64,000 nt of DNA from Heterobilharzia americana (Eukaryota > Platyhelminthes > Trematoda > Strigeidida > Schistosomatidae), in NCBI GenBank assembly GCA_944470555.2, contig OX104129.1, positions 49,757,998 to 49,821,997 on the forward strand, given 5' to 3'. The stretch's first letter is position 1. Each line of letters opens with the position of its first letter. Both the position numbers and the translations under genes were made by a program. Positions 11,276 to 24,600 of this stretch are shown here, piece after piece. Under the pieces are notes generated by a model. It was not told the origin of the DNA. It made no database searches and saw only the letters and a program-made list of their open reading frames with translations.

Positions 11276-12215
11276 AAAGCTTGAAGTGCCATTTTGTAAG
11301 CGGGATGTTTATTCTCTTGCATTATTCTTATTATATTTTTAGATGATATAAGTTTGGATCAAACATGGGCAGTGTAGTGAAATGTTGTTCTATTGAAGTG
11401 TAATAGTGCTTCTTTCTATGTCTCTAATATAAATAACAATAATAATGATAATAATCTTACAATGATAGCATCACACACTGAAGGGTATTTTTTCATGGAC
11501 TACATTCTAACTGGCATGTTAAAGCAAGCTACTTGATCAAGTCTCTATGGTTAGGAAACGTATTCGGAAAGTAAATTTATATGGTGTAATATTTAAATGA
11601 GCTTAAAATAAGTTATAATCAACTCAAACTATAGTTCATTATGCAGGCTATATTCTTTTTAATATGTATTCCTTTTTGAGTGACGAAAACGATTGTTTCT
11701 GGCTTTATGTACGCTGGAAGTAAATTTTTTTCTGTAGGTGTGTTGCACAGCTGTGGGGGTATGGAGAAACTGGTTGTTGCAACGTAATGGACTGTTACCA
11801 TTTGAAACACTTCTGGATTAAAATATCATAAACAGTGACTACACCACATAAATTGGTTACCAGTTTAGCTGTCGATTCTTAAGATACTTACCTAATCTTA
11901 TTTCTCTGACCAGACTTATATGCCAAATATTTTATCTCAAGTACATGATTCACACAAATGCAACCTATGCCTAATATCAACCTTCTACTCAGCACCCAAT
12001 ATTTGCCATACTATTCGGTCAAATCTTGATTATAGTTCATATAAATTCCTTTGTTATCTTACTAATGTTTACATTTTCCTCCCATCTGCATGCACTTAAC
12101 TGTAAAGTGTTCTGGAGATCATCATTAAATGAATCTCAGTTGCATTTTGAAGCTGAAAATTTACATGATGATTGTAAAGCTTAACGGAACTGAAGCATTT
12201 GCCAGTAGACAGTTT
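11276..12215. other. Region with no recognised gene
   Basis: AT-rich sequence with no recognised coding region or repeat. The open frame on the minus strand at 11619-11810 has no recognisable features. Confidence 0.35.
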
Positions 12216-12219
12216 TATT

Positions 12220-12505
12220 TTACTTACTATTGAGGACAAAGTATTTTTTGATCTCAAGTGCGTATTCATCACGAACTGACATCAGTTGGGGAACCGTCTG
12301 AAACCTGGTAGCAATGGGTAGCTGTTTATCCCTAGAACGGGACTTCCCAGCAGTGCGTACCCATGACCCAGGCAAGAATGAACAAAATAAATCTCCACAA
12401 ACCTCCAAATTGAATTACTATCTAGTGGTCAATAGTGACTTGCTTTGAGATGAGATTCCCGAAGTTCTCTTAAGAAGTCATGACCAGCGGGTCAAATCAA
12501 ATCGT
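12220..12505. repeat. Hammerhead SINE, family B: minus-strand copy followed by plus-strand tail
   Basis: The minus strand at about 12380-12260 reads GCACTGCTGGGAAGTCCC, GATAAAC, then TACCAGGTTTCAGACGGTTC, a degenerate family B hammerhead (normal core CUGAGGA and GAAAC, here CUGGGAA and UAAAC). From about 12405 the plus strand carries a SINE tail (TGAGATTCCCGAAGTTC, AAGTCATGACCAGCGGGTC) also found at 22239-22302. The two parts point away from each other. Confidence 0.55.
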
Positions 12506-12599
12506 ACTTAAAGACATTTACTCAACGACGATATTTGATTGAGGTTGCCCTATATTGTGAACTGGCAGAAGTGGGAAAATGTTGACCATTGAACTTCGA

Positions 12600-12795
12600 G
12601 TCAGCGGCTGTAGGATAAGTTGCTGGCAGCGCGACCTGAAGGTCCTAGGTTCAATCCCAGACGGATTCTTAGATGCTCACTGGTGAGGAGTCCAAAACCA
12701 TGAAGAAACAGCTGTCTAGTGCTTCCAGGTTCTCAATCTGATGTCATTTCGTGATAAATGATAACTTGAGACCATCAAAGTGAATCCCAACCAAC
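12600..12795 (+). repeat. Hammerhead SINE, family B, plus copy with tRNA-like head
   Basis: The tRNA-like head contains a B-box-like GGTTCAATCCC near 12648. It is followed by CACTGGTGAGGAGTCC, GAAGAAACAGCTGTC and TAGTGCTTCCAGG. Stem I (CACU/AGUG) and the GAAA block are present, but the core begins GUGAGGA instead of CUGAGGA. It is probably inactive or weak. Confidence 0.65.
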
Positions 12796-13224
12796 CCCCA
12801 TAATAATTTTGTTTGCATTTATTCACGTCTCTTAGAAACTTAGTCTTATCATTAAGTTATTTCTAATCAGTATTTGAAGCTGTCAGATGACATAATCTAA
12901 AACCTAATATCATAACGAATGCGCGCTTCCCTACTAACCTTCTTTAAATGTGAAATTCACCGACCCATATCTGCTTGCTTTCTTATTGACTTGTAGTTTT
13001 CTCTCACTTACTGATAACATTTTCTTCCTTTGGTGAATTTTCCATTCCAGTGTGTTGTTTTGTGAAGTTTGAAACCTCTATGTTTTTGTATGTATCCCCT
13101 TTTGGTTAGTGAATTCATGCAGAACGAATGGCATCTAAATGCAATCAGCAAACTTGTGCACATTCGTGCAGTAGGTAATGAGCCCAACTTATTTTGGGAG
13201 GGCAAACAGTACTGCTTTGCTGCT

Positions 13225-13315
13225 TAAACCTTGGTAGGTGGGGTGGGGCTCGAAACCGTGACTCATTGGTTGGGAGTTAACTTTCTGAACTAGTGTACCA
13301 CAGTGCCACTCATAC
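13225..13315 (-). repeat. tRNA-like SINE head
   Basis: The minus strand reads AGTGGCACTGTGGTACACTAG, with A-box spacing, then GGTTTCGAGCCCC, which is B-box-like. There is no paired acceptor stem, so it is not a functional tRNA gene. The downstream SINE body is not recognised. Confidence 0.4.
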
Positions 13316-13724
13316 AGAATACCAACTTAGTTTCCGTTTTAGTAAGCTGGTTTTTATGAAAAATAAATTTCGTCAGCGAAATACTTGGATTACAGTTATA
13401 TGCATGTGTATATGGTAGTCCTTTGTAATTGAAAAATTTCCGCCGACAATAAATTCTTTAGATAAATAGGAAATACTTTTATTTGGTATGTGTTTCGTTA
13501 CTAGAAATAGTCACTGTTGGTCAGACTGAGATAGCCTTCTTGAACGGATTGATGCCCATGTAGTTGGTAAAATCCAGAAACTGTTGATCCGAATCTTGCA
13601 GAGGCCTTAGTTTTATTTTAGCTCGAGCCGTTAATCTTGTTTAGTTGAGGAAACGATTGGTTACCAACCTAAGAGAATAACCATCACAGTGCACTTTTGA
13701 TTGATGTTATTTCTTTGAAGGCAA

Positions 13725-13950
13725 CCACCACGAGGTTCTGGACTTTACTTTCGTGCATATTGGGATTTGTTATCAGGGGATGTCAGCAACCTCAAGGGAA
13801 ATGATGTTCTCTCTGAGATTTAAACTGATTCAAACCGCTGGGTTCTTCGGACCATAAGTGACCTCTTGTGGGGCTGGAATAGCCTCTGGTCCAGGGTTTT
13901 CTTCTGGTTATTCTCAACTAACTAATATCGATCCCACTTGGATTTATCAG
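13725..13950. repeat. Degenerate hammerhead SINE family C pair (minus copy, then plus tail)
   Basis: Minus strand, about 13885-13730: head end with AAATCTCAGAGAGAACATC, then GATAACAAATCCCAATATGCA, CGAAAG and GTCCAGAACC. Plus strand, about 13885-13945: GGTCCAGGGTTTTCTTCTGG followed by TATTCTCAACTAACTAATAT, the family C tail seen intact at 57.46-57.53 kb. The two halves abut head to head. Both are strongly mutated. Confidence 0.5.
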
Positions 13951-14189
13951 AACCTGTTACCAAAAGACCAAATGACTGACTGATAAAATAGCTGTCAGAT
14001 GAAATTGATTCATATGAATTTTAATACAACTTTGGGATAATAATTATTCGGTTGTCTCTGAGCTTCTAGGTTTATTCTTGAAGGTTTCATCACTAGGCTA
14101 GGCGAATACATTAGCATTCACTTCATATATGGGCTGCAAATTTTCTCTACTATCTCACAACTTTGGGAACATGCGACCCACTGCCTTCT

Positions 14190-14740
14190 TAGCATAGGTC
14201 TTGTGTTGTGTGTCACCATGTCATTAATGCAGAAGTCAGGTTTTCAGTTTCAGAGAAGAGAGAAATCTTAGTTGATAAGGTTTTGAGCCTTCGTCCGCTG
14301 AGATTGCTGGGACATGTGTTACGCATGCTTAGTCACCATCTGCCTCATTACTCAATGGTAGCGGAAGGAGGTTCAGGTTGGAAAAAGGCTCAGGTGGGAC
14401 AGACAAAAACATGGGCATCGCTGCATGAAGTCCTTCTGTGGTGGTGTGAACCATGTAGGCATATGAAAACTTTGCGGTCCGGGTTCGTGTGACAACAGAA
14501 ACTAGTGGTTGGAGACTCTAAGTGATGTGGCTCAGAATCAATGTCGGTGGTGCACACGTACCCATACATTATCTTAATCTTAGTCAGCAATTTTAGATCC
14601 TTTCTTCTTACCGCTTTTGATTGATTCTTCTTTATTTCTTCATCTTTTGTCGTACTACTTATTTTCTTGTTTCGTTGATATGAGGTGTAGCAAGTTCAAC
14701 CGTTTGGCAGTAATGTCCGACTGATACTGACTGGTTGATT
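14190..14740 (+). mobile_element. 5'-truncated RTE type 1 copy (C-terminus and 3' UTR)
   Basis: The open segment 14208-14492 reads CHHVINAEVRFSV, LRPLRLLGHVLRM and HYSMVAEGG, matching HHVSNAEVRCRVLGRR and LHRLRWLGHVLRM of the 1004-4929 element. The shared 3' UTR follows (TAGTGGTTGGAGACTCTAAG, then ATGAGGTGTAGCAAGTTCAA). 5' truncation is normal for target-primed insertion. Confidence 0.75.
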
Positions 14741-15482
14741 GAATTTGTGAATACTATTTTAATGCAACAATATTCACAATTTTGTTTAAATATCATCCAT
14801 AATGCTATACAAACTGTAATATGGAAGAACAAACAAATTTTGATACCTAACAACAATATTAATCATTAGTTATTCTGGAAATAGTCTTCATAATGACGAG
14901 TCAAACAGTGTATAAAAGACACAAAACACATTACAACTAAAAAAAACAACGATAGATCATCCATGGAGTGGAAAAGAAAGGAGAATTTTAGGAAAACGTA
15001 AACAGGTCTACAGGAATTTTCGAATACACTGAATACTACTGAATATATTTACTAAACAACTGACTTTGAATCACACTGATCAATCAGTGAATTTGTTGAT
15101 TTAACAGAAAGTGGTGCGTATAAGTGACAACAAAATATACCTGTATTTTTGATTTCAATTATTTTCCCCCAAAAATAAATTTTTTTTGCTACAGAACTGT
15201 TCATTATGCTTACTGATGGTAATGATTGTTTAAAGGCAAGTTAAAAAAATCTACAGCTAATTCAAAGGGAATTTCTTCAGAAAATTGGAAAATAGTTGTG
15301 CAGATAAATTGTGATTATTATTATTATTATCAATTATTATTACTTGTTAAATATTTATATTTATGTTTGTGCGTAAAGGAAGTCTTGTATATATGCATGT
15401 TATTCACTAGTGCAAACACGACTATAAACTGTGAATAAGTTAATCGTAGGTTATATTTCCAGTGTTAAGCTTCAGTATGATG
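14741..15482 (-). other. Probable 3' UTR and downstream sequence of the NDRG-family gene
   Basis: AT-rich sequence just past the stop codon in the direction of transcription, with an ATT-rich tract at about 15314-15347. No AATAAA is evident on the minus strand near the stop, so the UTR end is not placed. Confidence 0.3.
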
Positions 15483-15661
15483 TTAACATTCATGAATTGG
15501 ACTTTCATCACCCATTTTATTGGCTGTTGTACTGTATTTACGATTTTTATTAAATGTACAGAAAGTTGCACCTTTTGGTTGATCATATTCTTCCATAGAC
15601 AAAGATCGATTCCTAGCAACAGGTATAGTGCTACTCATTCTTCGGTTGACCAATCCGCCGG
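15483..15661 (-). CDS. NDRG: NDRG-family terminal exon with stop codon
   Basis: 179 nt after a TTTATACAG acceptor. It reads (A)GGLVNRRMSSTIPVARNR then SLSMEEYDQPKGATF and ends SPIHEC before TAA at 15483-15485. The basic, Ser-rich start resembles the C-terminal tail of NDRG proteins (MTRLxRSRTAS). The rest seems lineage-specific. I found no clear polyadenylation signal in the next few hundred bases. Confidence 0.85.
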
Positions 15662-18600
15662 CTGTATAAAAGAAGAGAAGTATTTTTAGGTTAACAGTAT
15701 GAATAATATATATTAGTTGAAAAGTTGATGATACCATTGACTGTGTCACCATCTTCCCGTTTCACTGTTTTTTATGTCTAGTATATGCTACGTTTTTAAG
15801 GTAGGATTCTTCACTGTTATACGTCCACAAATGGTACTTCGTCGATAATTACTTAATGGTAGAATTGTAATAGCATTCCTTTATGAAATTGCATAATAGA
15901 ATATCTTAGTAAAATATTCAGAAGTAAACAAGTTTTATAAATATTGATATTGGTCTTACCTAGTCCTAATCCTTGAATAAAGTACTGTAGGGAATCTGCC
16001 ACTTTTTCAGGCTGAATAAAATAAATATATTCGAAGGAGGAGGAAAGACTAAATTAATACTGAACAACTTTTAATAACACAAAAAAAAATATATCTGACT
16101 AGTTCAGTTATGCAGGACATATTTGATTGGTAGATACTATCTGATTGGGAGTTTAGAGAAAGTCTGCATCTTGATGCAGCATAGAACAAAAGCCTCCTGC
16201 TATGTGTAATACCATACTACAGTGCTAATCACTTCTGAGATCTACCCAACCATTCTAAGATATGTGGAATAAATACTTTCAATATGACTGAACGTTGACT
16301 CTAAGATGATGGTGAATTTTGATGTTGTGTTCTCTGAGCTGCAGTATTCAGCTGTGAAGGTTTCGCTGTCATTCTAGGTAATATCATCAGCACAAACTAT
16401 TTCCTGAAGTTCTAATCACTGCAATTACCAAGCAGATTACAACATAATCAACGATCAGGGAATATTGAGGGATTAGCATATGTCAACAGACATTGATCAA
16501 TTCGATTCAGAATAACAACGCGAAATTATGTGTCAATAAATAACAGTCCTGATATTGACTACCACGTAGGTCTACCCATTACAATTTTTAAACATCTTAC
16601 GCTTGAACTGAAAGTAAGTTTCAAGGTCTCAACCAATCAACTCTGTTAGATTTGAGTTCCCAATAATTACGGCTAATTTCGGTCTCTGTTTACAAAAATG
16701 TCCACTTTCCATTTGACTGGATTTAAGTAAATTCAAGAACGAAGTCACATACAAGTACACCATTCGATCTTCGTCTACCTTCAATTCCTTTGTTTTGTTG
16801 TTAAACTCATAACTGCGTATCATCTAGGGGAACTAGAGCAATATGGATTAAGTATACTTGACGCAGAATGAATTTTTAAAAATGGACTATATTAGGGTAG
16901 TATCCACCTATGAGTTGTATAAATAACCAAAACAAGTAATCTTCAGGCTACTCTGCCGCTGACTTAGAATTTTTTGGGTCGCCCATCTTCATTGTTGGTA
17001 TATATATAACTACCAGTTTAAAAACTGATAGGTATACTTACATAAGAGTTAACTCTAAAAGTCACCCTAGCAACGACTGATATATGTAATCAAGTCTCAC
17101 GATTTAGTCTAGAAATGTAAACGAACCTGATTATTTATTTCAGTAGTTGTTAGGGTAGTCTTTAAAGTCACTCCTAATTAACAGATGATAAAGGCGTATT
17201 GATCTGTCATTTGGCCAGCACCGCTAATTAATATTTGCTAGCTTTTAAGGACTGTGAGATCAACATATATTATCATGAAAAGAAAGCACATGATTTACTT
17301 CGGTTGTCAACTTCTCCTTCAGTGTGAATTTTAGTAATAATGAAGTCATTCAAAACTTTGAAATTAGGTCTTTTTACTAGCTTGGAAGTGGAACTGAAGC
17401 GAGTTATTGTTATGGTTACCATAATGCAGAATGATGGTAACTGTCTTTGTCAGAATCATAATTATTTAGAACATTAAAATACCACTTAACTTTCAACGAA
17501 CTGAATCGATTTATTTTTCTTGCATGAACATCGACAGGAGTTAGGTGTGCGTGTGCGTATTTTGGTAAGCAGATCTCAAACGTAGATTGCAATGAATAAT
17601 TATTTAAATACTGAAAATTTGTGCCGTCGTTCAGTAGTACGTTTGTAGAACTATCAAGTTGATTAAAGTGTACCAATCTTTTCCCCACGTCAAATTGCAT
17701 GCAACAGACACCTGAACTCAGCAAAAGTAAGGATCACGCAATCAACTGTTACCCGTTTGAGTAACAGAATATTTAAGATATCAGATAAACAGGATAGTAA
17801 ATGCAACTGATAATATTAAAATTACTATACCTTCTAATAAATTACGCATTTGCAAATTGTCCTTTGTTCTAAATGTAATTTAGATTATTTATTGCACTTT
17901 CAATACTCTGTGTTCCCTTTTTTGCCGGATTTCTCGCCAGTCCATCTTTATCGCTTTGGACTTTGCTATATATACTACTTATATGCATCCTTATGAGTAG
18001 CTCTCATTAAAATCGCTAAAAAACATTTAACTTACTGCTATTTACAGAACACTACTTCATATTTATTGAATGCGTGTTAATTACTTCATCCCTTAGTTTG
18101 TGTAAGCACTATTCAAGTAGCAAAAAGTTATTTAATTTATACAAAACAAAAAATATGATGTTCAATCCTAAAACATCAAGATGAAAATTTATTGGTAAAA
18201 ATGAAGATTTTAGCGACGGAATGTAAGTAATTCGAAGAATAAATGGCGATTTTGATGTATTAAGTTTTATTACATTTGACTATGAGTTGCTGAAGAAATT
18301 TTGTCTCATATTTGAAGGATAACCGGTCGTCTGATGGGAATGTTTCTTGGATTCTTCTCCACTGGGTAATTCCTATAGGTGTTGTATGCATCTTCTTTTT
18401 TTGAATTTGTATTGCATCTGTGTGCACAAGCAATTAACTGAAACCATATGACTGAGAATCGTTTCAATAAATTATTGGCTGTCTACTCAGAAGTGGGTAG
18501 TTTTTAAAATATCATTCCCTACATGATCTGTTTCTGGAGATGGCAAACACACGGTGGCCTGGATGAATCTTGCTCTACTGAAATTGTCCACCAAACATAT

Positions 18601-21600
18601 GCATCAAGTTCTTTCCTTTCAATTTGTTTTAATCATCTCACTGTGTCTTCTAACCTTGCCATATACTCTCGCACAGTTTTCAAATGTTCTCACCTAGCCG
18701 TTTCTCGGGTTAATAACAAAACGAAGGGAAAATTTCACGTTTGATGGGCATAAACTTTTCAGCGCACAAATGTAAATCATTTTTCTATTTCTGTGGTCTT
18801 TAGCTCGAATTAAAGCTTACTGTACTGGTTAAATAAATCAACACCACTAAACTTGTGTTCGCTTTTCTGTTGATTCTCCATTCTAGAATGGATGGTAATC
18901 CAACACTAGCTGGTTGTTTCATATTTTTACCATTAATACTGTTATTACTAACATCATTCAGATACAATGGTCATTTCGTCTGAAAACACTGTCTTGGGAG
19001 TGACCTTTGTCAGACTATGTTAATGCCAGTCTTAAGATAGATAAAAGAAATTATTTAAAATTCACTTAATAAGGGATTCAGTGACTGAAATGAATGATAG
19101 GCAACACACTTAAATTTCAGAAGACACAAATGAATAGATGTCTTACTCAATTGCTTTTGACCATTAATCTTGTTTCATATATGGTTATTAAAACTGAAAG
19201 AAATTTTACGTGGAGATAATATTTTATCAGGTTGGAAAGGAAAATCCTTTTTTCGATAACTAATCTTGATCTTGCTCAACCGGAGGCTAAGGATTTCATA
19301 ATGAATCTATGTAACATAGTTGTTTCGTGCTATTTGGGACTCGTCTGCTGGATACGTAACTACTATATTATTATATTATTTGCCCTTGGGTTACAAGTGG
19401 GACATGGGGCTTCAGTAACACGTCTCCATCCCACTCTGTTCTTTGCAATCTTTTCAACCTGGCTCTACTACTCCCCAGAAACTCTTACTGCTTCCTCATA
19501 CGACCTCATCCATGTCACCCTCTCCTCGGACGCCCAACGCACCGTTTTCCATCTAAGTTCCACTCGATGGCCTGGAGCGTGATGTGCCCGAATGGTCTCC
19601 TCAGTGAATGCCCAATCCAATCCATCAACACTTTCTTCTGCATGTTTGTTGGGTGATAGTTTATTGCTTCGTTGGTTCGTCGCCAGGCCACAATTACTTG
19701 TTGCTTAATCTTATTAATCTGGCCATCTGGTCGATGTGCAGTATCGAGTGAGCGTAGGCTGCAGCTGTTCATGATGTATGTTTGTAGTTTGTTGGAAATG
19801 CTTTCCGTAACGCGCCAAGTCTCTCAACCATCACATAGAACCACTGACTGAGTTGACTGAATTAGTGTTGAAAATCCGGATCCCAATCACACATTATGCC
19901 GAGTACAGTTCAGTCCAGTGCAGTAGATCTCCTCACTGATTTCAGCCTAATGAACACCTATATTGCTTTTCCAATCTTGGCTTCAACATCCTCATCTGTG
20001 CCGCCGCAGCCGCTGCCACCGCCACCTCCTCCTGTAGTTGAAACGATGCTAACTAGGCAGGTAGGTAGGTTAAAAAGACTACTTCCCTTGAGTTCCTCCC
20101 GTTCATGGTGGGTGATTGCAGCTTGTTGTTGATACTGTTGTTGGGTTGGTTGGGTATCTTCATCACCTCAGTCTTCTCTACGTTCACTTGAAGTCCCGTC
20201 TTCCTTAGCTGCCCTGTCTCTTCTGTCAACTTGTTGGTTTTTGCCTGTAGATCTTCGAGTTTGTGCGAAATTGGACATCATCACTGGCGAAATCCAAATC
20301 TTCTAGGGTCTTTTCATCGGTCGAGACGGCGTATGCCTATCTTCTCGCTCCTCACAGTTTATCACATGATCCAGTCGACCACAATCAGGAAGATCATCGG
20401 TGATAGTAGACAGCCTCGTCTTACTCTTCCCTGTCTTCACTTCAAAGGCATCACTGAGCTTCCCAATGTGAATTACTTGGCATGTGGCGTCGTCACATAG
20501 GTGTTGAATGAGGTTGATAAATGTTTGTGGCATTAAAACCGTAGTGTTGAAGCAACTACCAAATTACTTGTCTGTCGGCGCTATCGTGGGCCTTTTCAAA
20601 GTCGATGAAGTGTAGGTGGGGAATCGACTGCCATTCTATGCTCTGTTCTATGATGATGCGCAGCGTTGCAATTTGGTACGATACGTAACTACAGGTGTCA
20701 ATAAATAATAATTGCTACTATTTGCATGCAGGACAGCTGTCTTGCTTCACTGGTCTATCGGTTGATGCTTTGGTATTTGGAATGATGGTTACCGTGTTCG
20801 ATTTTCTGGGGAAGCGCGATCACTCACTAGAGTACCTGTATATCCAGCTTATGAGTCCCAAATAAGGTGAAACATACGTCCTAAATTCCACCACTGGTCA
20901 TTAGGTAAATTCATGAATCTTTGCCGATAATTTTTTTACATTAAAGCATTTTACTAAATAATATCAGTACACATTAAACTAGCATACATATTTTTTGAAG
21001 GAATCTAGGGAAACTGGTTGATGTTAACGTGATGTTGATGCATGTGTACATAGAGATGACGACTTGGGTGTTTATTTTATCCTACTGAATAATACCCTAA
21101 AATATATTTGTAAAATTTGAAGGAGATAAATAAATAATTAACAGATACAGAAAATACGATTTATCTCCTCAGTACTATATCTTCCTCTTCTAAATTTTAT
21201 ATCTTGTAATAAATTTACACATTTATTTGTTTTTCACATTCATTGACTTCAGTGTAACGTAGTGATTGTATGAATTGATGGATGATGATAGTTTAGGTAA
21301 ATTCAGTACAATGTACACTAAACACATAGTAATATGAATGATATGGTGTGACTAATAATGTTTCCAGCTAATCAAGCATTGGTGATAACTTGCAGGGTAA
21401 CTACTTCCCGACTGATAGCTGCTACCTTGATATGGTGGTCGGGTTTGCATATCACAATGACCCAACGAGCTATGCTGGTGGAACGCTTGTTCCCTCGAGG
21501 TCCTACCATACCAGAAAGGTCTGTTGGATAGTGGTTAGACGAAAAGCAGTTACCGTTATAGTGTAAATTGCTACACTATGATGGGGGTCTGAGGGCGAAG

Positions 21601-24600
21601 TCGTACTGCCGCTAGCTGGATGGGGTGTGACAGTAGTAAGGTGTTTCCCTTGGATGACCAGCAGTGCCATGCTGATGCTGCCTTCTCAGTGGAAGGGGGG
21701 TTTAGAAAATGTCGGCCTCAAAAATAACACACTCCACCATGCCCCACGGTCTGCCGGGCCAGCAGTGTTGGTTCACTAGTCGTTTCTTTTCGACCATTCG
21801 GCCCCACAACAACAAAAGTTCAAAACAAGCATACACAGATGGCTGCGTCTGACAGGCCTCAAGCAGATGTCCGATGGGCTCTGCGGTCACACAAATCTCT
21901 TTCAGATACCTTAAGTAGTATTAACTGTATGACCTTTTTTCTAGGCATAGTTTATAGCATACTGTCTATATAGAACTAAGGGTTATATTGAATTGTTTAC
22001 TAAATAATATCAGTTCATAATGATCTACTGTAGAAAAAGAACACCAGTGCCATTGTTGAGTACCTGTCTTCATGTTCTACTTTGTTGGCCCTATTGGTCA
22101 CGACTTATCACTGGAACTTAGAGAATTGCTTCTCGAAGCTAGTTACCAATAAGCGCTAATGTCTGTTTATGATGAATACCAACTTGATATCACTGAAATC
22201 ATCACGAGCTTCCAAAATGAATTAATCTAGTCCTCGTTGGTGGCTAACTTTGAGAGGTGATTCCCGAAGTTCCAATCAGAAGTCGTGACCAGTAGGACCA
22301 ACTTAGTTAAAAAGAACACTAGATTAGATACTCAGCAAACGCAATTCATTTTTATGGATATACTTGAAAAAATTGAAGATTGATGTTTTTCACACTTAGT
22401 TCTTTCCATAATAACTTTATTGAGTTATCTACTGATTATTAATTTTGTTACATTCCCTCTACTTGCATGCATATATGCAAACTTAAGGTACATGTGTGCA
22501 AACAAATGACGATTATTGCTTGTGTGAGTATAAGCCATTACTCAAATAACTTTGGGTAGTCTGTTGATTTGTCTTAAGTTTGAACAGGTACTGTGAGATC
22601 ACATGTCATAATAAGCTACTTTGTATTCAGTAGTAACAGTTAATAAGGAATAGGATTAGAATCTAGGTTTTATGCCTTTCTATACTTATCAAGAACGCGT
22701 ATTTGAGGTAATAAAGAAACAGATATTCTTTCTGTGATTCGAGCCCAAATCACGCCTGTTTACTAAGTGATATTCTATCAACGAGTTCCAACCAGCGTAA
22801 TTTCTAGATATTAGGTTTCCAGTTAATTGATATTCAATGCCCAACTACAAAGCACTATATTGTCATGTCAGTTAGCCTAGTAGTTACATTTGATACTTGA
22901 TCAATAAACTTAAGTTGGCCTTGAGCACTTAGTATTTGACAGATATATCGGTTTCGTTTTGTTGATCCCCGGGAATACTATCTTATAATAAGTATACGAA
23001 TGAATCATATAAAGCTTTTATTGTAGATAATTTCTACTCTCTTTCTTGTTCTACTTTGCATTTCGTATGTTTAACAAACTTTAGTCATTAATCTTGATTA
23101 TTAGTGAGGTATTGAATGATGAAGAAAGGGTAGAAAGACTTTCAATTAATATATGACTTTAATCCATTTTGAGAGAAATATCACCATGTTCAATGATAAT
23201 TAATAAAAGGAATGAAGTTGATAACAACTACCATTGTTTATTGGTCTTCCAGTTCTTATGGTTAGATTAGATGAATCCATTGGCTAAATGACAATTTAAT
23301 CTATTAAAAGTGAGACTTCATGATAAATAATACAAACCATAGATTGTTTAAAAACTATTCTGAAAGGAAAATGTTGAGAGATATCAGGATTTCGTTTTTC
23401 TTAACGTCTGAGATTTTCCCGTCATGGATGTACACTGCTTTAGTCGTAAAACGAAAATGACAATTAAAGTATTTTTCTTTTTATTTACCAGACTTATTAT
23501 AACAGTTGAAACCATATAATTTTGTTTTAATCTACAATATATTCTTTGTTGAATGTTCACTCCAAATTAAATATCCGCAATGATCAATATGCCGCCAATC
23601 TCGGTCATTGGCCAGGTTGAAACTAAAACTTTTATGCAGAAAACTAGTAAAAAAATACTAACTAATTATTATTGTGTATTTTTATACACTCCTATACCAT
23701 CTTTTGTTTTATGTAATTCTCAAGATTAAAATAGAGACAGAGAGACAAATCAAAGAAGAACCTGACACAGAAGTGTATTGTTTCCAGTTGTCACAGTTCA
23801 TAACAACATCCGATGGAGAAGTGGATAAAAAAAAATATATTAAGATAGACAAATATGTTTGAGAATGAAGAAGATACATAAAGGGTTAATCCAGTTTTCA
23901 AGAATTTGAAGGTGACGAAGATTTTATACATGTGGCGCTATTCTTACCAATTCTCAGTCATGTAACCAAGAGTCTCCAACAACTGATTTTTATTGTCTAA
24001 AGGACCCTAGCCAAGTAATCTACGCCTTCGTATAAGTCTCAAACCAAAAGTCAAAGACCTCATGGACTGGTGCCACGTCTTGGTCTGACTACCCTGAGAC
24101 TTCTAGCAACACATTCCTACTTTGGCTAGCATTACTTTTCGAGGTAGACAATAGCTTGGTATATGCAACACATATCCAAGCCGCCTAAGTCAGTCAAGGT
24201 TCACAAACTCGTCGACTGATTTACTTATCTTACCTAGTACCTTCGGCATAACTTCAACATTGTTCACAAAGTGTTCCCACTATACAAGGGCAATACAACG
24301 AGGACACTTATGATGGGAACACGTAAGTCCTTTATAACTTCTTTTATTACAGGCAGTGTCTAACAGCCGTATAATAAGAAAAAGTGAAGTATATCACAGT
24401 ATGCTATTCCTCTGGTAGGTAGTTGGATATCTCGCCAACCCAAGTCTGAGCTTACGTAAGTACTCACTTGGGTTGGTACAACCAGCTATGGAAGTGAAGT
24501 GGTCAGCGATTTCAACCCTTTCATTTCATATCCTTACACTAGAATCAAGTGCAGACTATCCAGAGTATCATCATAGAGTAGGTAGGTGAAAAATGAATGA

